A stretch of 64,000 nucleotides of DNA from Seminibacterium arietis (GCF_042675725.1 NZ_JBHTJN010000004.1:1-64000), one strand, 5' to 3'. Positions 18,959 to 29,248 are shown, numbered from the stretch's first letter. Program-made: numbers and translations. Notes: a model not told the origin generated them from the sequence alone.

Positions 18959-19480
18959 CTATAAAATTGGTTTCAATGCTTCAATACAACGCTCCACTAC
19001 TTGCTCAAAAGTATCTGAGATATCAATAAAAATAACATCTTGTTCCGAAGTCAGTGGAATTTCTAAAGTTTCAAATTGACTTTTAAGCATTTCTGTTTTC
19101 ATAAAATGACCTTTTCGTAGTTGCATCCGAGATTTAATCAGTTCAAAAGAACTATTTAAAAATAAAAAACAAATATTTTCATTACCATCACGAATCATAT
19201 CTCGATAGCTTTTTTTCAAAGCCGAACAAGCAATAATGCCTACTTCATTTTTATGATTTAAGCTGAACGCTGCATCACGAACTCGTTCCAACCAAGGTTT
19301 ACGATCTTGATCACTTAAAGGCTGACCTTGCCCCATTTTTATTATGTTTGCTTTAGGATGTAAGTCATCACCATCAATGAATTTTAACCCTAAACGATGT
19401 GCAACTTCTTTTCCTAAAGAAGTTTTCCCCACCCCAGATACTCCCATAAAAATAATGCAGTTTGTTGCTATTTTTTTCAT
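18959..19480 (-). CDS. gntK: Gluconokinase
   Basis: It phosphorylates gluconate to 6-phosphogluconate, feeding the pentose-phosphate or Entner-Doudoroff route. The 173 residues show a P-loop at 13-21 (GVSGVGKTS). The family block DGDDLHP, with PLSDQDRKPWL, is characteristic of GntK/IdnK thermoresistant-type kinases. It is divergent from the gluconate permease gene, with a GntR-like operator just upstream of its start, so import and phosphorylation are probably coregulated. Confidence 0.94.
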   Translation of the reverse strand: MKKIATNCIIFMGVSGVGKTSLGKEVAHRLGLKFIDGDDLHPKANIIKMGQGQPLSDQDRKPWLERVRDAAFSLNHKNEVGIIACSALKKSYRDMIRDGNENICFLFLNSSFELIKSRMQLRKGHFMKTEMLKSQFETLEIPLTSEQDVIFIDISDTFEQVVERCIEALKPIL

Positions 19481-19512
19481 AAAAATCCCCTATTTTTATA
19501 TCAATTCTATAA

Positions 19513-19528
19513 AAGTTACCGAAAACAT
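19513..19528. promoter_or_regulatory. GntR-type operator near gntK
   Basis: AAGTTACCGAAAACAT matches the E. coli GntR operator ATGTTACCGGTAACAT at 13 of 16 positions. It lies about 33 bases upstream of the gntK start, where a bound repressor could block initiation. Confidence 0.55.
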
Positions 19529-19662
19529 TTATTTTGCAATAAAAATCATAAAAATAAATGTTTTTAGCCAAAACAAAATATAAAAACATTAAAAATTTGA
19601 ACCTCATCACAAAATCAAAGGAAAAATGTAAATTCTACTTTACCTTATCTACAATAACATAT

Positions 19663-19678
19663 ATGTTACTGGTAACTA
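19663..19678. promoter_or_regulatory. GntR-type operator near the gluconate permease gene
   Basis: ATGTTACTGGTAACTA matches the GntR operator consensus at 13 of 16 positions, with the palindromic core GTTAC-N2-GTAAC intact apart from one centre base. It is 33 bases upstream of the permease ATG. Together with the site at 19513 it fits coordinated control of both divergent genes. No gntR gene lies in this window. Confidence 0.65.
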
Positions 19679-19710
19679 AAATAATATTATAATTCTCTGA
19701 TGGAGGGAAT

Positions 19711-21060
19711 ATGCTAATTTTTATCTTAATCGCTTCTGTCTTATTGCTCTTACTTCTAATTATCAAATTTCGTGTACATGCTTTTGTCGCATTAATTATT
19801 GTCAGCCTATTAACCGCACTTGCTACAGGAATTCCAATCAATAAAATTTTACCAACGTTATTAAATGGGTTTGGTAATACTCTTGCTTCCGTGGCGTTAT
19901 TAGTTGGATTAGGTGCGATGATCGGACAATTATTAGAAATTACAGGGGGAGCAAAAGTATTAGCTGATACTTTAATTAGTAAATTCGGCGAAAAAAAAGC
20001 ACCTCTGGCATTAGGACTTGCATCCTTATTATTTGGTTTCCCAATTTTCTTTGACGCAGGTCTAGTAGTTATGCTACCAATTATTTTCAGTGTTGCAAAA
20101 CGCTTTGGTGGCTCTGTTATTCGCTATGCTTTTCCTGCTGCTGGTGCTTTTGCTGTTATGCATGCGTTTGCTCCTCCGCACCCAGGTCCTGTTGCTTCGG
20201 GAGATCTACTTGGAGCGAATATAGGGCTATTAGTTATGATTGGAATCATTTTAGCAATCCCTACTTGGTATATAAGTTGTTATGTTTTTAGTAACTATTT
20301 AGCAAAAAAAATATTTCTTGAATTACCTAAAAACGTATTAAATAACGCAGCAATTAACGAAACTGCGGTACAAAATCCACCTAGTTTTACTAAAGTATTG
20401 GCTATCTTACTACTTCCTTTAATACTGATATTATTTGACACTGGTTTAAACACATTATCTGTGAGTAAAATAATTGATGGTTCACAACTTTGGGTAGAAA
20501 GTCTACGATTAATCGGTAAGACTCCAGTTGCATTGTTAATTACACTTATTACTGCTATTTTCTTACTTAAGGAGCAGCGTAGCTATGAACAAATAGAAAA
20601 AATTTGTGACCATGCTTTAGCCCCTATTTGTGGTATCATTTTAGTAACAGGTGCAGGGGGTATGTTTGGTGGTGTACTTCGAGCGAGTGGAATTGGCGAT
20701 GTTTTGGCTGAAATGTTATCGAATACAGGTATGCCTATTATCATTGCAGCTTTTATGATTGCTACTGCATTACGTATTGCACAAGGATCTGCTACTGTTG
20801 CTCTCACCACAACTTCAGCGTTAATTGCACCAACAGTCGCATCAGCAACAGGATTAACTCAATTTGACCTTTGCTTTATCGTTATAGCTATTGCGTCAGG
20901 GGCAACTGTATTTTCTCATGTAAACGATAGTGGATTTTGGCTAGTTAGCAGATTCTTAGGAATGGATACTAAAACTACGCTAAGAACATGGACAGTGCAG
21001 GAAACGTTTATTGGTTTTGTTGGGTTTGGTTTAGCACTCATCGGTAGCATTTTGCTATAA
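19711..21060 (+). CDS. gntP: Gluconate permease, GntP family
   Basis: This inner-membrane proton symporter of 449 residues has about 12-14 hydrophobic segments. Conserved GntP-family pieces include ATGIPINKI, LFGFPIFFDAGLVVMLPIIF, AFAPPHPGPVA and the C-terminal FSHVNDSGFWLVS. The neighbouring gluconokinase and the GntR-type operators support gluconate as substrate. GGAGGG precedes the ATG. The family also contains related sugar-acid permeases, so a related aldonate is not excluded. Confidence 0.9.
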   Translation: MLIFILIASVLLLLLLIIKFRVHAFVALIIVSLLTALATGIPINKILPTLLNGFGNTLASVALLVGLGAMIGQLLEITGGAKVLADTLISKFGEKKAPLALGLASLLFGFPIFFDAGLVVMLPIIFSVAKRFGGSVIRYAFPAAGAFAVMHAFAPPHPGPVASGDLLGANIGLLVMIGIILAIPTWYISCYVFSNYLAKKIFLELPKNVLNNAAINETAVQNPPSFTKVLAILLLPLILILFDTGLNTLSVSKIIDGSQLWVESLRLIGKTPVALLITLITAIFLLKEQRSYEQIEKICDHALAPICGIILVTGAGGMFGGVLRASGIGDVLAEMLSNTGMPIIIAAFMIATALRIAQGSATVALTTTSALIAPTVASATGLTQFDLCFIVIAIASGATVFSHVNDSGFWLVSRFLGMDTKTTLRTWTVQETFIGFVGFGLALIGSILL

Positions 21061-21078
21061 AAAATTAATTGCTCAAAG

Positions 21079-21109
21079 TGCGGTAGATTTTTGAAAAGTT
21101 TCTACCGCA
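21079..21109. terminator. Terminator between the gluconate permease gene and uvrC
   Basis: TGCGGTAGA (21079-21087) pairs with TCTACCGCA (21101-21109) across a 13-base loop, between converging genes. The left arm includes part of an uptake sequence (21076-21084), a common reuse of such sequences in Pasteurellaceae terminators. Confidence 0.7.
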
Positions 21110-21133
21110 TTCTCATCTTATTATAATGGATTT

Positions 21134-22963
21134 CTAATGGTGTAATGCGTCGAAAATACGTTCAGCTAACGCTGTAGAAATATTCGGTACTGAGGCAATT
21201 TCATCCACTGTTGCATTTTTCAATCCTTGCATACCACCTAAATATTTTAATAATGATTGGCGACGTTTTACGCCCACACCTTCAATAGATTCTAATCCAC
21301 TTTGAGTAAAAGCTTTTTGCCGTTTTTTACGATGCCCGCCTATCGCATAATTATGGCTTTCATCTCGAATATGCTGAATTAAATGTAGTGCAGGACTATC
21401 TGATGGAAGATTTATAATTTTATTTTGCTTACTAATAATTAATGTTTCCAATCCTGCTCGACGATCAATCCCTTTCGCTACACCAATCAATTGAGGTCGT
21501 TGTTTGTCCCATTCTACATTAAGATTTTGAAATACTTGCAACGCTCGGTTTAATTGTCCTTTTCCCCCATCAATAAAAATAACGTCAGGAATATTTTCTT
21601 CTGCTAAAGATCGATCATATCTTTTAAGCAGTGCTTGCTCCATTGCTGCATAATCATCTCCTCCCTTAATATCTGTAATATTAAAACGGCGATAATTAGA
21701 TTTCAGCGGACCATCTTGATTAAACACTACACAAGATGCAACTGTCTGTTGTCCTTGTGTATGACTAATATCAAAACATTCCATTCGTTTAATTGTTGGT
21801 AAATTAAGCAATTTTTGTAAAGCTATATAACGTTCTTGTATCAATGTAGTTTGTTTTGACTGTGCTGTTAATGCTGCTTTTGCATTCATCTGGGCAAGCT
21901 GCAAGTATTTGCTTTTACTACCTTTTGTTTTATCTTGAATACTTACTTTTCTTCCCGCTTGTTCTGATAATAATATCTCTAAGCTTTCTTTTTCGAGTAA
22001 TTTTTGATCAACAATAATATTATTGGGAATTGATCTTCCTTGATGACCTTGTAAATAGAATTGCCCTACAAAAGTTTCTGTCAACTCACTTAAATCTGTA
22101 TTTACTGGCACTTTAGGAAAATAACTACGATTCCCCAGCACTTTGCCCTGCCGAATAAATAATACTTGCACACAAGCAATACCAAGTTGATAAATAATAG
22201 CAATAATATCTAAATCATCTAGACGATCATTACTCACAAATTGTTTTTCTACTACAGAACGTACTGCTTGGATCTGATCTCTAATGAACGCAGCTTGTTC
22301 AAAATCTAATCTAGCAACAGCCAGCTCCATTTTTTTAATTAAATGATCAAGTACTTGCTGATCTTTTCCTTGTAAGAATAAGCGAGCAAAATCCACTTGC
22401 TGATTATAGTCTTCATCACTTACATAACCAGCTACACAAGGAGCAAGACAACGATCAATTTGATACTGTAAACAAGGTCTAGAACGATTGTTGTAAACAG
22501 AATTTTCACATTGTCGTACAGGAAAAAGCTTTTGTAGTAAAGAGAGAGTCTCACGAACTGCACTCACATGGGGATAAGGACCAAAATATTCTCCAGCCCA
22601 TTTTTTGGGACCTCGGTGAGAAGTAATTCTAGGATGCTGCTCTTTGGTTAGTAAAATATACGGATAAGATTTATCATCACGCAATAGTACATTATAGCGA
22701 GGTTGATATTCCTTAATATAATTATGTTCTAACAAAAGAGCTTCTGTTTCTGATGTAGTAATAATAGTTTCAATACGGCGAATGCTGGCTACTAGTGCAA
22801 TTGTTTTTTTACTCACTATATTAGTGCGAAAATAGCTCGCCAAGCGTTTTTTTAAATTTTTCGCCTTACCTACATAAATTACTTGCTCTTTAGCATCATA
22901 CATTAAATAAACACCTGCATGATCACTAACGTCTGCAAGAAATTTTTTTGCATTGAAGGTCAT
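21134..22963 (-). CDS. uvrC: Excinuclease ABC subunit C
   Basis: This nuclease subunit of nucleotide-excision repair makes both incisions around the lesion. The 609 residues contain an N-terminal GIY-YIG domain (GVYLMYD with VIYVGKAKNLKKRL), a UVR motif for UvrB contact (ARLDFEQAAFIRDQI), an RNase H-like C-terminal nuclease domain (ECFDISHTQG, FIDGGKGQL) and tandem helix-hairpin-helix motifs at the end. It is the last gene of the leftward comEC-msbA-lpxK-ycaR-kdsB-uvrC run, 13 bases after kdsB. Confidence 0.97.
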   Translation of the reverse strand: MTFNAKKFLADVSDHAGVYLMYDAKEQVIYVGKAKNLKKRLASYFRTNIVSKKTIALVASIRRIETIITTSETEALLLEHNYIKEYQPRYNVLLRDDKSYPYILLTKEQHPRITSHRGPKKWAGEYFGPYPHVSAVRETLSLLQKLFPVRQCENSVYNNRSRPCLQYQIDRCLAPCVAGYVSDEDYNQQVDFARLFLQGKDQQVLDHLIKKMELAVARLDFEQAAFIRDQIQAVRSVVEKQFVSNDRLDDLDIIAIIYQLGIACVQVLFIRQGKVLGNRSYFPKVPVNTDLSELTETFVGQFYLQGHQGRSIPNNIIVDQKLLEKESLEILLSEQAGRKVSIQDKTKGSKSKYLQLAQMNAKAALTAQSKQTTLIQERYIALQKLLNLPTIKRMECFDISHTQGQQTVASCVVFNQDGPLKSNYRRFNITDIKGGDDYAAMEQALLKRYDRSLAEENIPDVIFIDGGKGQLNRALQVFQNLNVEWDKQRPQLIGVAKGIDRRAGLETLIISKQNKIINLPSDSPALHLIQHIRDESHNYAIGGHRKKRQKAFTQSGLESIEGVGVKRRQSLLKYLGGMQGLKNATVDEIASVPNISTALAERIFDALHH

Positions 22964-22976
22964 AAATTCTATTTAT

Positions 22977-23759
22977 CTATAAATAATGTCCTAAAATCAA
23001 CCGCACTTTTTCCAAGTCATCCGCAGTATCAACGCCAACTTGAGGAACTTCATGAGCGAGTTCAACATGAATTTTTTCGCCATGCCATAATACTCGTAAC
23101 TGCTCTAATTTTTCAATTTGTTCAAGTAAAGTAGGCTGCCATTGGACATACTGTTTGATGAATCCTGAGCGGTATGCATAAATCCCAATATGACGCAAAT
23201 AGCAACAAGCTAAATTGATATTTTGATTTAAAACTTCTCCTTGTCGTAAATGAACAAATTGGTCTCGATCCCAAGGAATTACTGCTCGAGAAAAATATAG
23301 AACATAGCCATTTTTATCTGTTAATACTTTTACGACATTTGGATTAAATAACTCTTGCAAATCCTCAATGTTTACTGCAAGCGTAGACATATTAACTTGA
23401 TATTTCACTAGATTTTTTGCCACTTGTGAAATAATGACTGGCGGAATAAGTGGCTCATCTCCCTGAACATTGACTATTATTTCATCGTCTGGTAAAGCTA
23501 GTTTTTCTACAACCTCTGCAAGTCTTTCTGTACCTGAATTATGCTGCTCTGAAGTCATACACACTTCGCCTCCAAAACTGCGGACAACTTCAGCAACTTT
23601 TACATCATCTGTCGCAACAATAACTCGCTTAGCTCCTGATTGTTTAGCCTTTTCCCAAACATGAACAATCATTGGTTTCCCTGCAATATCTGCTAGAGGT
23701 TTACCATGCAAGCGACTTGAAGCAAAACGTGCTGGAATAATTACAGTAAATTCTGTCAT
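22977..23759 (-). CDS. kdsB: 3-deoxy-manno-octulosonate cytidylyltransferase
   Basis: It makes CMP-Kdo, the activated sugar for the lipopolysaccharide inner core. The 260 residues begin with the nucleotidyltransferase segment IIPARFASSRLHGKPL. NVQGDEPLI is the metal-binding block. It starts directly after the stop codon of the ycaR gene and belongs to the envelope cluster with lpxK and msbA. Confidence 0.96.
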   Translation of the reverse strand: MTEFTVIIPARFASSRLHGKPLADIAGKPMIVHVWEKAKQSGAKRVIVATDDVKVAEVVRSFGGEVCMTSEQHNSGTERLAEVVEKLALPDDEIIVNVQGDEPLIPPVIISQVAKNLVKYQVNMSTLAVNIEDLQELFNPNVVKVLTDKNGYVLYFSRAVIPWDRDQFVHLRQGEVLNQNINLACCYLRHIGIYAYRSGFIKQYVQWQPTLLEQIEKLEQLRVLWHGEKIHVELAHEVPQVGVDTADDLEKVRLILGHYL

Positions 23760-23942
23760 TTAACTTTCCTTTTCAGTTTCATTAACCGCTATTGCTTCAT
23801 CAGCTAATAAAACGGGAATACCTTGTGAAATAGGATATGCTACTTTGTCGTAAGTGCAAATAAGTTGTTGATTTTCTTTATTATATTTTAATCGCCCTTG
23901 ACAAAGAGGACAAGCAACAATTTCTAATAATCGATTATCCAT
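23760..23942 (-). CDS. ycaR: Trm112/YcaR family small protein
   Basis: This 60-residue protein carries two Cys residues in VACPLCQGRL and the family sequence QQLICTYDKVAYPISQGIP. Bacterial members sit between lpxK and kdsB in many gammaproteobacteria, as here. The gene overlaps lpxK by eight bases and abuts kdsB, so translation is probably coupled. Its biochemical role is unclear. It resembles the zinc-ribbon Trm112 methyltransferase partner, but only three Cys residues are visible. Confidence 0.9.
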   Translation of the reverse strand: MDNRLLEIVACPLCQGRLKYNKENQQLICTYDKVAYPISQGIPVLLADEAIAVNETEKES

Positions 23943-24936
23943 TTTTTACCTTCTGAATTTTCTGCGTTATTTTATTTACTAATTCTATTGCCGATTGTCC
24001 CAAAATTTCAGTTTCTACGGGAACATACCACCAATTTGACTGAGCAAATTCAATACATTTAACCGCATCTTTTTCTGTCATAAAGAGCGGTCGATTTTTT
24101 GGAAATTGTGTAAAAGCACTTGCTTCAAATTTTTCATGATCTGCAAATTCATACGTTTTGACTAGCTTAAAATTAAAATTTCTCAACATTGTAAAAAAAC
24201 GTTGTGGGTTACCAATACCCGCAATAGCTACTATTTCTCGCTGTGAAAAATCACTTAAAGCACAGTACTCGTTAGTCAATAAATTAATAGCGAACTGCGG
24301 TTGCAGAAACATCACGGCATCAGCATTAGCATTTTCACCACCATTGGCAATAATTAAATTCACTGTTTCTAATCGAGATGGTAATTCGCGTAATGGACCC
24401 GCAGGTAACAAAAAGCCATTACCAAAACCACGATCAGCATCTATTACGACAATTTCTATATCTCGTTGTAATTTATAATGTTGTAGCCCATCATCTGAAA
24501 TAATCACATCACAAGGAAAATTTGCAATTAATTTTTCAATGGCATGTTGGCGATTAGGCGAAATACATACAGGTACTCCTGTACGTTTCGCAATTAAAAC
24601 AGGTTCATCACCACAATCCACAGGGTTATCATCATGACGAACTAAACGAGGGTAATAACTAGACTGACTACCATAGCCTCTCGAAATGACACCAACTTTT
24701 ATACCTTGTTGGCGTAATTGTTGAATTAACCAAATTACGACTGGTGTTTTGCCATTTCCACCAACAGATAAGTTACCGACAATAATGACAGGTACAGAAG
24801 AGCGGTAAGAATCCAAAATTTTTCGTTGATATAATTGATGACGGAGAATTGAAACGCCCCAAAATAGCAAAGAAAAAGGAGAAAGCAACCATTTAAATAA
24901 GACTGCTTTAAGATCACTTTCATACCAAAATTTCAT
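23935..24936 (-). CDS. lpxK: Tetraacyldisaccharide 4'-kinase
   Basis: This membrane-associated kinase adds the 4'-phosphate that completes lipid IVA in lipid A synthesis. The 333 residues include an N-terminal hydrophobic anchor (about 10-30), a P-loop region GNLSVGGNGKTP (54-65) and the ISDDGLQHYKLQRD block near the active site. It lies 15 bases downstream of msbA, which exports the finished lipid A-core. Confidence 0.96.
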   Translation of the reverse strand: MKFWYESDLKAVLFKWLLSPFSLLFWGVSILRHQLYQRKILDSYRSSVPVIIVGNLSVGGNGKTPVVIWLIQQLRQQGIKVGVISRGYGSQSSYYPRLVRHDDNPVDCGDEPVLIAKRTGVPVCISPNRQHAIEKLIANFPCDVIISDDGLQHYKLQRDIEIVVIDADRGFGNGFLLPAGPLRELPSRLETVNLIIANGGENANADAVMFLQPQFAINLLTNEYCALSDFSQREIVAIAGIGNPQRFFTMLRNFNFKLVKTYEFADHEKFEASAFTQFPKNRPLFMTEKDAVKCIEFAQSNWWYVPVETEILGQSAIELVNKITQKIQKVKNG

Positions 24937-24951
24937 TTTGAATCCTATAAA

Positions 24952-26697
24952 TTATTGACTAAATTGCATACTATGTAATTGTTTATATGATCCATTTAAT
25001 GCCAACAGTTGTTGATGATTACCACGTTCTTTAATTTCTCCATGTTCAATCACTAAAATTTCATCTGCCTTTTCAATAGTAGATAAACGATGAGCGATAA
25101 CTAATACTGTGCGATTTTTTTGTAATTCTTCTAAAGCTGCTTGAATTGCTCGCTCAGACTCTGTATCTAACGCAGAAGTGGCTTCATCTAAAATTAATAC
25201 TGGAGAATTACGCAATAATGCACGTGCAATCGCTAAACGTTGCCGTTGACCACCAGATAAACTTGCTCCATTTTCACCAATGACCGTATCTAATCCATAT
25301 TCAAGATTTTCAATAAACTCCATTGCGTGTGCAGCTGTAGCTGCCCGAATAATTTCTTCACGACTGTATTTATCGGCAGAAGCATAAGCAATATTATTAG
25401 CGACTGTATCATTAAATAAATGAACTTGTTGGGAAACGACTGAGCAATTTTCACGCAAATTAAGCAGAGTATAATCTTCAATATTGATGCCATCAAGAGT
25501 AATTTCGCCTTGATCAACATCATAAAAACGAGTTAATAAATTAGCAATAGTAGATTTTCCTGAACCTGATCGACCTACTAATGCTACTGTTTTTCCTCGT
25601 GGAATATCAAAAGAAATATTGTTTAAAGCAGGTGTATCTCTACCTTCATAAGTAAAAGTTACATTTTTAAAACTCACATCACCTTTAGCTTTCGTTTCAT
25701 ACTTACCATTATCTTTTTCTGTTTCCATTTCTAATAAAGCAAATAGCGTTTGACAGGCTGCCATTCCACGTTGAAATTGAGCATTAACATTCGTTAAAGA
25801 TTTTAGTGGTCGCATCATCGCAAGCATTGATGAAAAAACTACGGTAAATGAACCAGCTGTTAAATTTTGGTCCATAATAGATGGAATTGTTGCCAAATAA
25901 AGCACTGCAGAAAGTGCGAAAGAAGCGATAATCTGCACAATAGGGTCAGAAATGGCATCCGCCATCATCACTTTCATTCCCTTGCGACGCATATCATTAC
26001 TCACATGATTAAAACGTTCTTCTTCTACTTTTTGCCCCCCAAAAGACAATACAACTTTATGCCCTTTTAACATTTGTTCTGCAGTAGAAGTTAATTCCCC
26101 CATAGAATTTTGCATATTTTTGCCTAAATTGCGGAAAATTTTCGACACAATTCGCACCAAAATCGCAATAATTGGACCTATTACAAATAATACTAAAGAA
26201 AGTTGCCAACTGGTATAGATCATCACTGCAAGTAAGGCCATAATATAGGCACCTTCCCGCACAATAGTAACAAGCGAACCTGATGAAGAACTTGCTACCA
26301 TTTCACTATCATAAGTAATACGAGATAATAACTTTCCTGCAGAATTTTGATCGAAAAAAGAAACTGGCATATACATTAGATGACGGAATAGTCGACGACG
26401 CATCGTCATCACTACTTTACCTGATACCCAAGCTAAACAATAAGTAGAAATAAAGCTAGTAACCCCACGTAAAATAATCAACAGCACCACAATAATAGAC
26501 ATCATACGTAAAAAAGAAACATCTGCTTTACCAAAGCCATCGTCTAATAAAGGCTTCAACATTTGAATTAAGGCTGCATCAGTTAACGCATTAAAAATCA
26601 AAGTAATCCCTGATACGATAAGTCCTATTTTAAAAGGCGAGATAATAGGCCATAGACGTTTAAATGTTTGAGTAGTTGATAGATCTTTATCCTGCAT
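24952..26697 (-). CDS. msbA: Lipid A export ATP-binding/permease protein MsbA
   Basis: This inner-membrane half-transporter flips lipid A-core. The 581 residues hold six membrane helices in the first ~320, then an ABC domain with GRSGSGKST, the signature LSGGQRQRLAIARALL and the Walker B segment VLILDEATSALD. Length and order are as in E. coli MsbA (582). It starts 50 bases after comEC in the same direction, so readthrough from comEC is possible, although msbA is essential and needs a promoter independent of competence. Confidence 0.97.
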   Translation of the reverse strand: MQDKDLSTTQTFKRLWPIISPFKIGLIVSGITLIFNALTDAALIQMLKPLLDDGFGKADVSFLRMMSIIVVLLIILRGVTSFISTYCLAWVSGKVVMTMRRRLFRHLMYMPVSFFDQNSAGKLLSRITYDSEMVASSSSGSLVTIVREGAYIMALLAVMIYTSWQLSLVLFVIGPIIAILVRIVSKIFRNLGKNMQNSMGELTSTAEQMLKGHKVVLSFGGQKVEEERFNHVSNDMRRKGMKVMMADAISDPIVQIIASFALSAVLYLATIPSIMDQNLTAGSFTVVFSSMLAMMRPLKSLTNVNAQFQRGMAACQTLFALLEMETEKDNGKYETKAKGDVSFKNVTFTYEGRDTPALNNISFDIPRGKTVALVGRSGSGKSTIANLLTRFYDVDQGEITLDGINIEDYTLLNLRENCSVVSQQVHLFNDTVANNIAYASADKYSREEIIRAATAAHAMEFIENLEYGLDTVIGENGASLSGGQRQRLAIARALLRNSPVLILDEATSALDTESERAIQAALEELQKNRTVLVIAHRLSTIEKADEILVIEHGEIKERGNHQQLLALNGSYKQLHSMQFSQ

Positions 26698-26747
26698 AAT
26701 TCATTTTCTTGATAACATAAAACTGCTCAATTGTACCTTTATTTTCT

Positions 26748-29183
26748 CTACAATCCAATTATTCCCTGATACCAAGGGGAAAAATCATCTCTAGCTGTAT
26801 AAATTTTAATGATATTATTATCAAAATGTAAGCTTATTTGCCCTAAAAGAGCGGTATTGTAAATATCACTTTCTACTTTTGTTAACCTTTCAGTTACTAA
26901 ATGGTGAGGAAATCCCCAGGCATTCCATCTTCCACTAGAAATTAAAGCGATTTTAGGCTTAATTTTGTTGACAAAACGCTCACTCGTAGAAGTTTTACTT
27001 CCATGATGCCCGACTTGTAATACATCAATTTGATCAAGTTCAGCTAAAATTTGATTTTCTGTTCCTACATCTGCATCACCTGTTAATAAAACTCTATTAA
27101 TTCCATCATTGACTAACAAAATACAAGAATCTGGGTTATTAGCTCGTTGCACAGGGCGTGGGGGAGATAGTACACTAAATGTTAATCCTTGCCACTTTAA
27201 TTGACTTCCTTTTTGACAAAACATGCGATCAGTTTTCCCATAATTTTGCCACGATGGCATCATTAAATTGACATTCGGATAGGCTTTCAAAATTGCTTTT
27301 GCTCCACCTGAATGATCATTATCGTCGTGACTTAAAATCAACCAGTCAAGTTGAATTCCTTGCCGTTGTAAATAAGGTATTATTTCTAACTCTGCCATAC
27401 TTCCATTACGCCATGCCGCCCCTGTATCATACAAAATAGCACGATTATTTTTTACAATTAGCGTTGCTAATCCCTGCCCCACATCAAGGGTCTCTAATTT
27501 CCACTTAGGCTGTGAAAAAAGAGAATCACAATAAAAAATTACACAGCCAATTATTAATATCCAACTCGCTTTCATTGAATTTCGAATGATTAAAAGAGAC
27601 GGTAAGACTTCTCGATTGAAATTCAATCCCGACGGTTTACGCAATAGTAACGATGACTTTTTAGACTTAATTTGATGTTGTAAGTAAAGCCAATATAAGT
27701 ACATTAAATATAATAATGCCAAAAGTGCGGTAATTATCACTGAATTTTTAGTTGAAATATCAACCCAATTACCACTCTGCCATGAAATCGACTGCGTGAT
27801 CCACTCTGCCAATTGATTTGCCCAATACCAACTCGAAAAACTGCCATTAGTAAAGACAGCAAATAAAATCAATGGTATTAAGATCAAACTAAAAAATGGA
27901 ACTGAAATTAAATTTGCCGTTAATCCCGTAATAGAAAAGCCATGAAAAAAATATAGTTGCAAAGGAGTAAATAACAAAAACAATCCTAATTGTAAGTGAA
28001 ATAATCCTAAAATATAGCGTAGATACTTTAATGGCGATTGTTCTAATGATTTTCCTTGCCATTGAATTAATCGCAAAGGCACCAATTGATACCATAAAAT
28101 CAAACAACTTACAGCACCAACAGAAAGCCAAAAACTAACCGAAAGCAACATAAAAGGATCAAAAATAACTAGTAATGCAATTACTCTGATCAACGCTCGC
28201 CATGGTGTACAATATGCACGACATAAACGAAAAATAATGAGAACGAGTAATGCAATAATAGCCCGAAAAGTAGGAATACTAAACCCTGCTAATGCTGCAT
28301 AGATCCATGCAACTAACGCTCCTATGACTAACGGAAAATTTGGTGTAATCCATTTAGTAGGTAATGAGAATTGAAATAATCTAGCTAACCAAAAAACAAT
28401 CAACATAGCTAAACTAATATGTAACCCTGAAATAGCGATTAAATGTGCCGTATTAGTTTGTTGATAAACTAACCATGTATCTGACTTCAACCAAGCTCGC
28501 TCACCAAAACCTAAAGCTATCAGCAAACCTTGAGCGGATAGAGGTTTAGTTTGAATCAACGCTTGCTGCAAACGTTTTTGTCGCCAATCCAAATTTTGAG
28601 TAATTTTTACCGCACTTTTAACATTAGCATAAGCAGAAATACCCTTTGCTAATAACCATTTTTGTCGGTCAAATCCACCAAAATTTAAACGTGATGATAC
28701 CGCCCGGAGTCGCAACTCACCTCGCCAAACCTCCCCTAAATTTAACCGCTCTTTCTGCTGCCAATTAATGTAGATTCGCCGATATTCTTTTTCATTAGGC
28801 AATACTGTTTTAATGATTGCAGTTTGATAATTTCCTTGATGTAAAATATCAATAATTTGAAATTCTACATTAACTTTTTTAGGCAAGAGTTTTATTTCGC
28901 TAGATAGACGATATAAATCTAAAGCTTGGTGGTGGAAGTATCCCATACAAATAATAATTAACAATAAGCTACCTATTATTTTCTTTAGCAAGTGAAATTG
29001 AAAGTAAGTAAAAATTAACCACAATAAAAATAAAAGTGTTGATAAAATGAATGTAATTTCTAATGGTAACAATAAAAAAACAGGGAAATAAAGTAAACTC
29101 AATGCACTTATAAAAATAATCAGTGCAAAAAAATCTGGATCAATAAAAGAAATACGTTGAAAGTTGAGAATTAATTTTTTCAT
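26748..29183 (-). CDS. rec2: ComEC/Rec2 family DNA uptake channel
   Basis: This 811-residue inner-membrane protein carries transforming DNA into the cytoplasm. It has an N-terminal hydrophobic pair and OB-like domain, the competence domain with many helices (about 210-520; HLIAISGLHISLA is its signature), and a C-terminal metallo-beta-lactamase-like domain with SHDDNDHSGG near residues 616-625. H. influenzae rec2 is the orthologue and also precedes msbA and lpxK. A near-perfect CRP-S competence site lies 66-88 bases upstream of the start. Confidence 0.95.
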   Translation of the reverse strand: MKKLILNFQRISFIDPDFFALIIFISALSLLYFPVFLLLPLEITFILSTLLFLLWLIFTYFQFHLLKKIIGSLLLIIICMGYFHHQALDLYRLSSEIKLLPKKVNVEFQIIDILHQGNYQTAIIKTVLPNEKEYRRIYINWQQKERLNLGEVWRGELRLRAVSSRLNFGGFDRQKWLLAKGISAYANVKSAVKITQNLDWRQKRLQQALIQTKPLSAQGLLIALGFGERAWLKSDTWLVYQQTNTAHLIAISGLHISLAMLIVFWLARLFQFSLPTKWITPNFPLVIGALVAWIYAALAGFSIPTFRAIIALLVLIIFRLCRAYCTPWRALIRVIALLVIFDPFMLLSVSFWLSVGAVSCLILWYQLVPLRLIQWQGKSLEQSPLKYLRYILGLFHLQLGLFLLFTPLQLYFFHGFSITGLTANLISVPFFSLILIPLILFAVFTNGSFSSWYWANQLAEWITQSISWQSGNWVDISTKNSVIITALLALLYLMYLYWLYLQHQIKSKKSSLLLRKPSGLNFNREVLPSLLIIRNSMKASWILIIGCVIFYCDSLFSQPKWKLETLDVGQGLATLIVKNNRAILYDTGAAWRNGSMAELEIIPYLQRQGIQLDWLILSHDDNDHSGGAKAILKAYPNVNLMMPSWQNYGKTDRMFCQKGSQLKWQGLTFSVLSPPRPVQRANNPDSCILLVNDGINRVLLTGDADVGTENQILAELDQIDVLQVGHHGSKTSTSERFVNKIKPKIALISSGRWNAWGFPHHLVTERLTKVESDIYNTALLGQISLHFDNNIIKIYTARDDFSPWYQGIIGL

Positions 29184-29248
29184 AGTGATGTCGAAATTTT
29201 CTCACCACTATGAAAAATTTTATAAAATCAGGCAATCATATGAAATAG

